In this document: one piece after another, positions 63,131-64,000 of the stretch
Layout of the letters: every line of letters begins with the position of its first letter
How positions within the stretch are numbered: position 1 is the first letter of the stretch
NCBI GenBank assembly: GCA_023525715.1
Contig: JAKNSD010000055.1
Span: 124,001-188,000 of the forward strand
DNA length: 64,000 nt
Source: Cichorium intybus
Taxonomy: Eukaryota; Streptophyta; Magnoliopsida; Asterales; Asteraceae
Direction: 5' to 3'
The notes under the pieces: model-generated
Seen by the model: the letters and a program-made list of their open reading frames with translations, nothing else
Database searches by the model: none
What the model was told of the DNA's origin: nothing
Made by a program: the position numbers and the translations under genes

Positions 63131-64000
63131 TAGGTACACCAGAAATGTTTAAAATGATCGCAAAGTGTAATTATAGGTAATTTTTGACTTTTACAAAAAT
63201 GAAAAAATTAAGAATTTTTCATGTACCGGGGTACACGACAAATTGTTAAAAATAACAGAAAAAATATCATTAAAAAATTCAAAATTTAAGGAGTTTCTCA
63301 TGAACCTAGGTACACCAGAAATGTTTAAAATGATCACAAAGTGTAATTATAGGTAATTTTTGAATTTTACAAAAACTCAAAAATTAAGAATTTTTCATGT
63401 ACCGGGGTACACGACAAATTGTTAAAAATAACAGAAAAAATATCATTAAATATTCAAAATTTAAGGAGTTTCTCATGAACCCAGGTACACCATAAATGTT
63501 TAAAATAATCAAAAGTGTAATTATAGGTAATTTTTGAATTTTACAAAAATTGAAAAATTAAGAATTTTTCATGTACCGGGGTACACGACAAATTGTTAAA
63601 AATAACAGAAAAATATCATTAAAAAATTCAAAATTTAAGGAGTTTCTCATGAACCCAGGTACACCAGAAATGGTTAAAATGATCACAAAGTGTAATTATA
63701 GGTAATTTTTGAATTTTACAAAAATTCAAAAATTAAGAATTTTTCATGTACCGGGGTACACGACAAATTGTTAAAAATAACAGAAAAAATATCATTTAAA
63801 AATTCAAAATTTAAGGAGTTTCTCATAACCTAGGTACACAAGAAATGTTTAAAATGATCACAAAGTGTAATTATAGGTAATTTTTGAATTTTACAAAAAT
63901 TGAAAAATTAAGAATTTTTCATGTACCGGGGTACATGACAAATTGTTAAAAATAACAGAAAAAATATCATTAAAAATTCAAAATTTAAGGAGTTTCTCAT
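63130..64000. repeat. Array continues to the window edge
   Basis: The f-g-h-a-b series continues (TTGACTTTTAC near 63184, CATTAAATATTC near 63450, GGTT at 63672, GTACACAAGAAATG near 63835, GTACATGACAAATT near 63932). The last monomer is cut at CTCAT by the end of the window. Nothing here marks an array boundary. Confidence 0.9.

Larger units (their letters stand above)
1..64000. repeat. AT-rich satellite DNA array, about 175-bp monomer, head to tail
   Basis: The window is built entirely of one tandem repeat. Successive TACCGGG anchors lie 175-176 bp apart (for example 151, 327, 503, 678), and the same spacing continues to the last line. All monomers read in one direction; I saw no inverted block, spacer or inserted element. 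Landmarks in order are GAAAAAATATCATT, AAGGAGTTTCTCATGA, CC(C/T)AGGTACACC, TTTAAAATGATCACAAAG, GTAATTATAGG, TTTTTGAATTTTAC, AATTAAGAATTTTTC and TACCGGGGTACACGAC. Composition is about 75% A+T, with a few GC-richer conserved islands. Stop codons fall in every frame of a typical monomer, so it does not code for protein. Long gene-free arrays with nucleosome-sized monomers are typical of eukaryotic centromeric or pericentromeric heterochromatin; that location is an inference. The family is not recognised. Confidence 0.97.

Noticed and set aside
1..64000. CRISPR array
   Set aside because: There are no unique spacers. The entire 175-bp unit repeats and the length is far too large for a CRISPR repeat.
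1..64000. Bacterial Shine-Dalgarno plus start (AAGGAG then ATG about 8 bases on)
   Set aside because: AAGGAGTTTCTCATGAACC occurs in most monomers and looks like a ribosome binding site with a start, but the frame meets a stop within the monomer. The array is of eukaryotic satellite type. The resemblance is chance.

Overview
The whole 64-kb window is one uninterrupted tandem array of an AT-rich satellite repeat. The monomer is about 175-176 bp, roughly 75% A+T by a hand count of one consensus, with some 365 head-to-tail copies, all in the same orientation. The array is cut by both window edges, so it extends further in both directions. I see no gene, RNA gene, transposon, CRISPR array or unique spacer. 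The open frames are read-throughs of the repeat. A long, gene-free, one-direction, nucleosome-sized satellite array with higher-order repeats (HORs) points to eukaryotic constitutive heterochromatin, centromeric or pericentromeric. I do not recognise the satellite family and cannot name the organism; many insects, other invertebrates and plants carry arrays of this type.

Each monomer carries these landmarks in order: GAAAAAATATCATT; TTTAAGGAGTTTCTCATGA; ACC(C/T)AGGTACACC; ATGTTTAAAATGATCACA; GTGTAATTATAGG; a T-rich then A-rich segment (TTTTTGAATTTT, then ACAAAAATT); a variable base, mostly G or C; AATTAAGAATTTTTCATG; TACCGGGGTACACGAC; AAATTGTTAAAAATAACA. The best conserved parts are the GC-richer CCAGGTACACC, GATCACAAAGTG and TACCGGGGTACACGAC elements. 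Two short dyads stand out: the near-palindrome TGTACC-GG-GGTACA, and a hairpin just before it whose pairing partner depends on the G/C base.

The array is a mosaic of HOR domains with different unit sizes, measured from the spacing of rare shared variants. 1-3030: a 9-monomer unit (1577 bp), with the second copy ended by a truncated monomer. 3.1-5.0 kb: irregular. 5.0-18.7 kb: alternating 350-bp dimers plus a marker cassette repeated four times at spacings of about 4908, 3154 and 2104 bp, including an 18-monomer unit. 18.7-22.95 kb: a 12-monomer unit (2104 bp), twice. 22.95-26.1 kb: a 9-monomer unit (1581 bp), twice. 26.1-29.9 kb: less regular. 29.9-51 kb: long HORs tagged by a divergent pair of monomers (called D here), present nine times. 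52.2-55.7 kb: a 10-monomer unit (1750 bp), twice. 55.85-56.6 kb: dimers. 56.6-64.0 kb: amplification of an eight-monomer core (called a-h here), including a 7-monomer unit of 1225 bp.

Two sequence domains meet near 26.5 kb. The left part is rich in monomers with AACATATAAAATATC, CATAAATG...AATAATCACAAAG or TTGTAAAATT. The right part is rich in monomers with TTGACTTTTAC, CTCATAACCTAGGTACAC and AATAATCAAAAG. The pattern fits repeated unequal exchange or replication slippage, with local homogenisation and successive re-amplification. All copy and period statements come from reading marker positions by eye. Domain edges are good to about one monomer.
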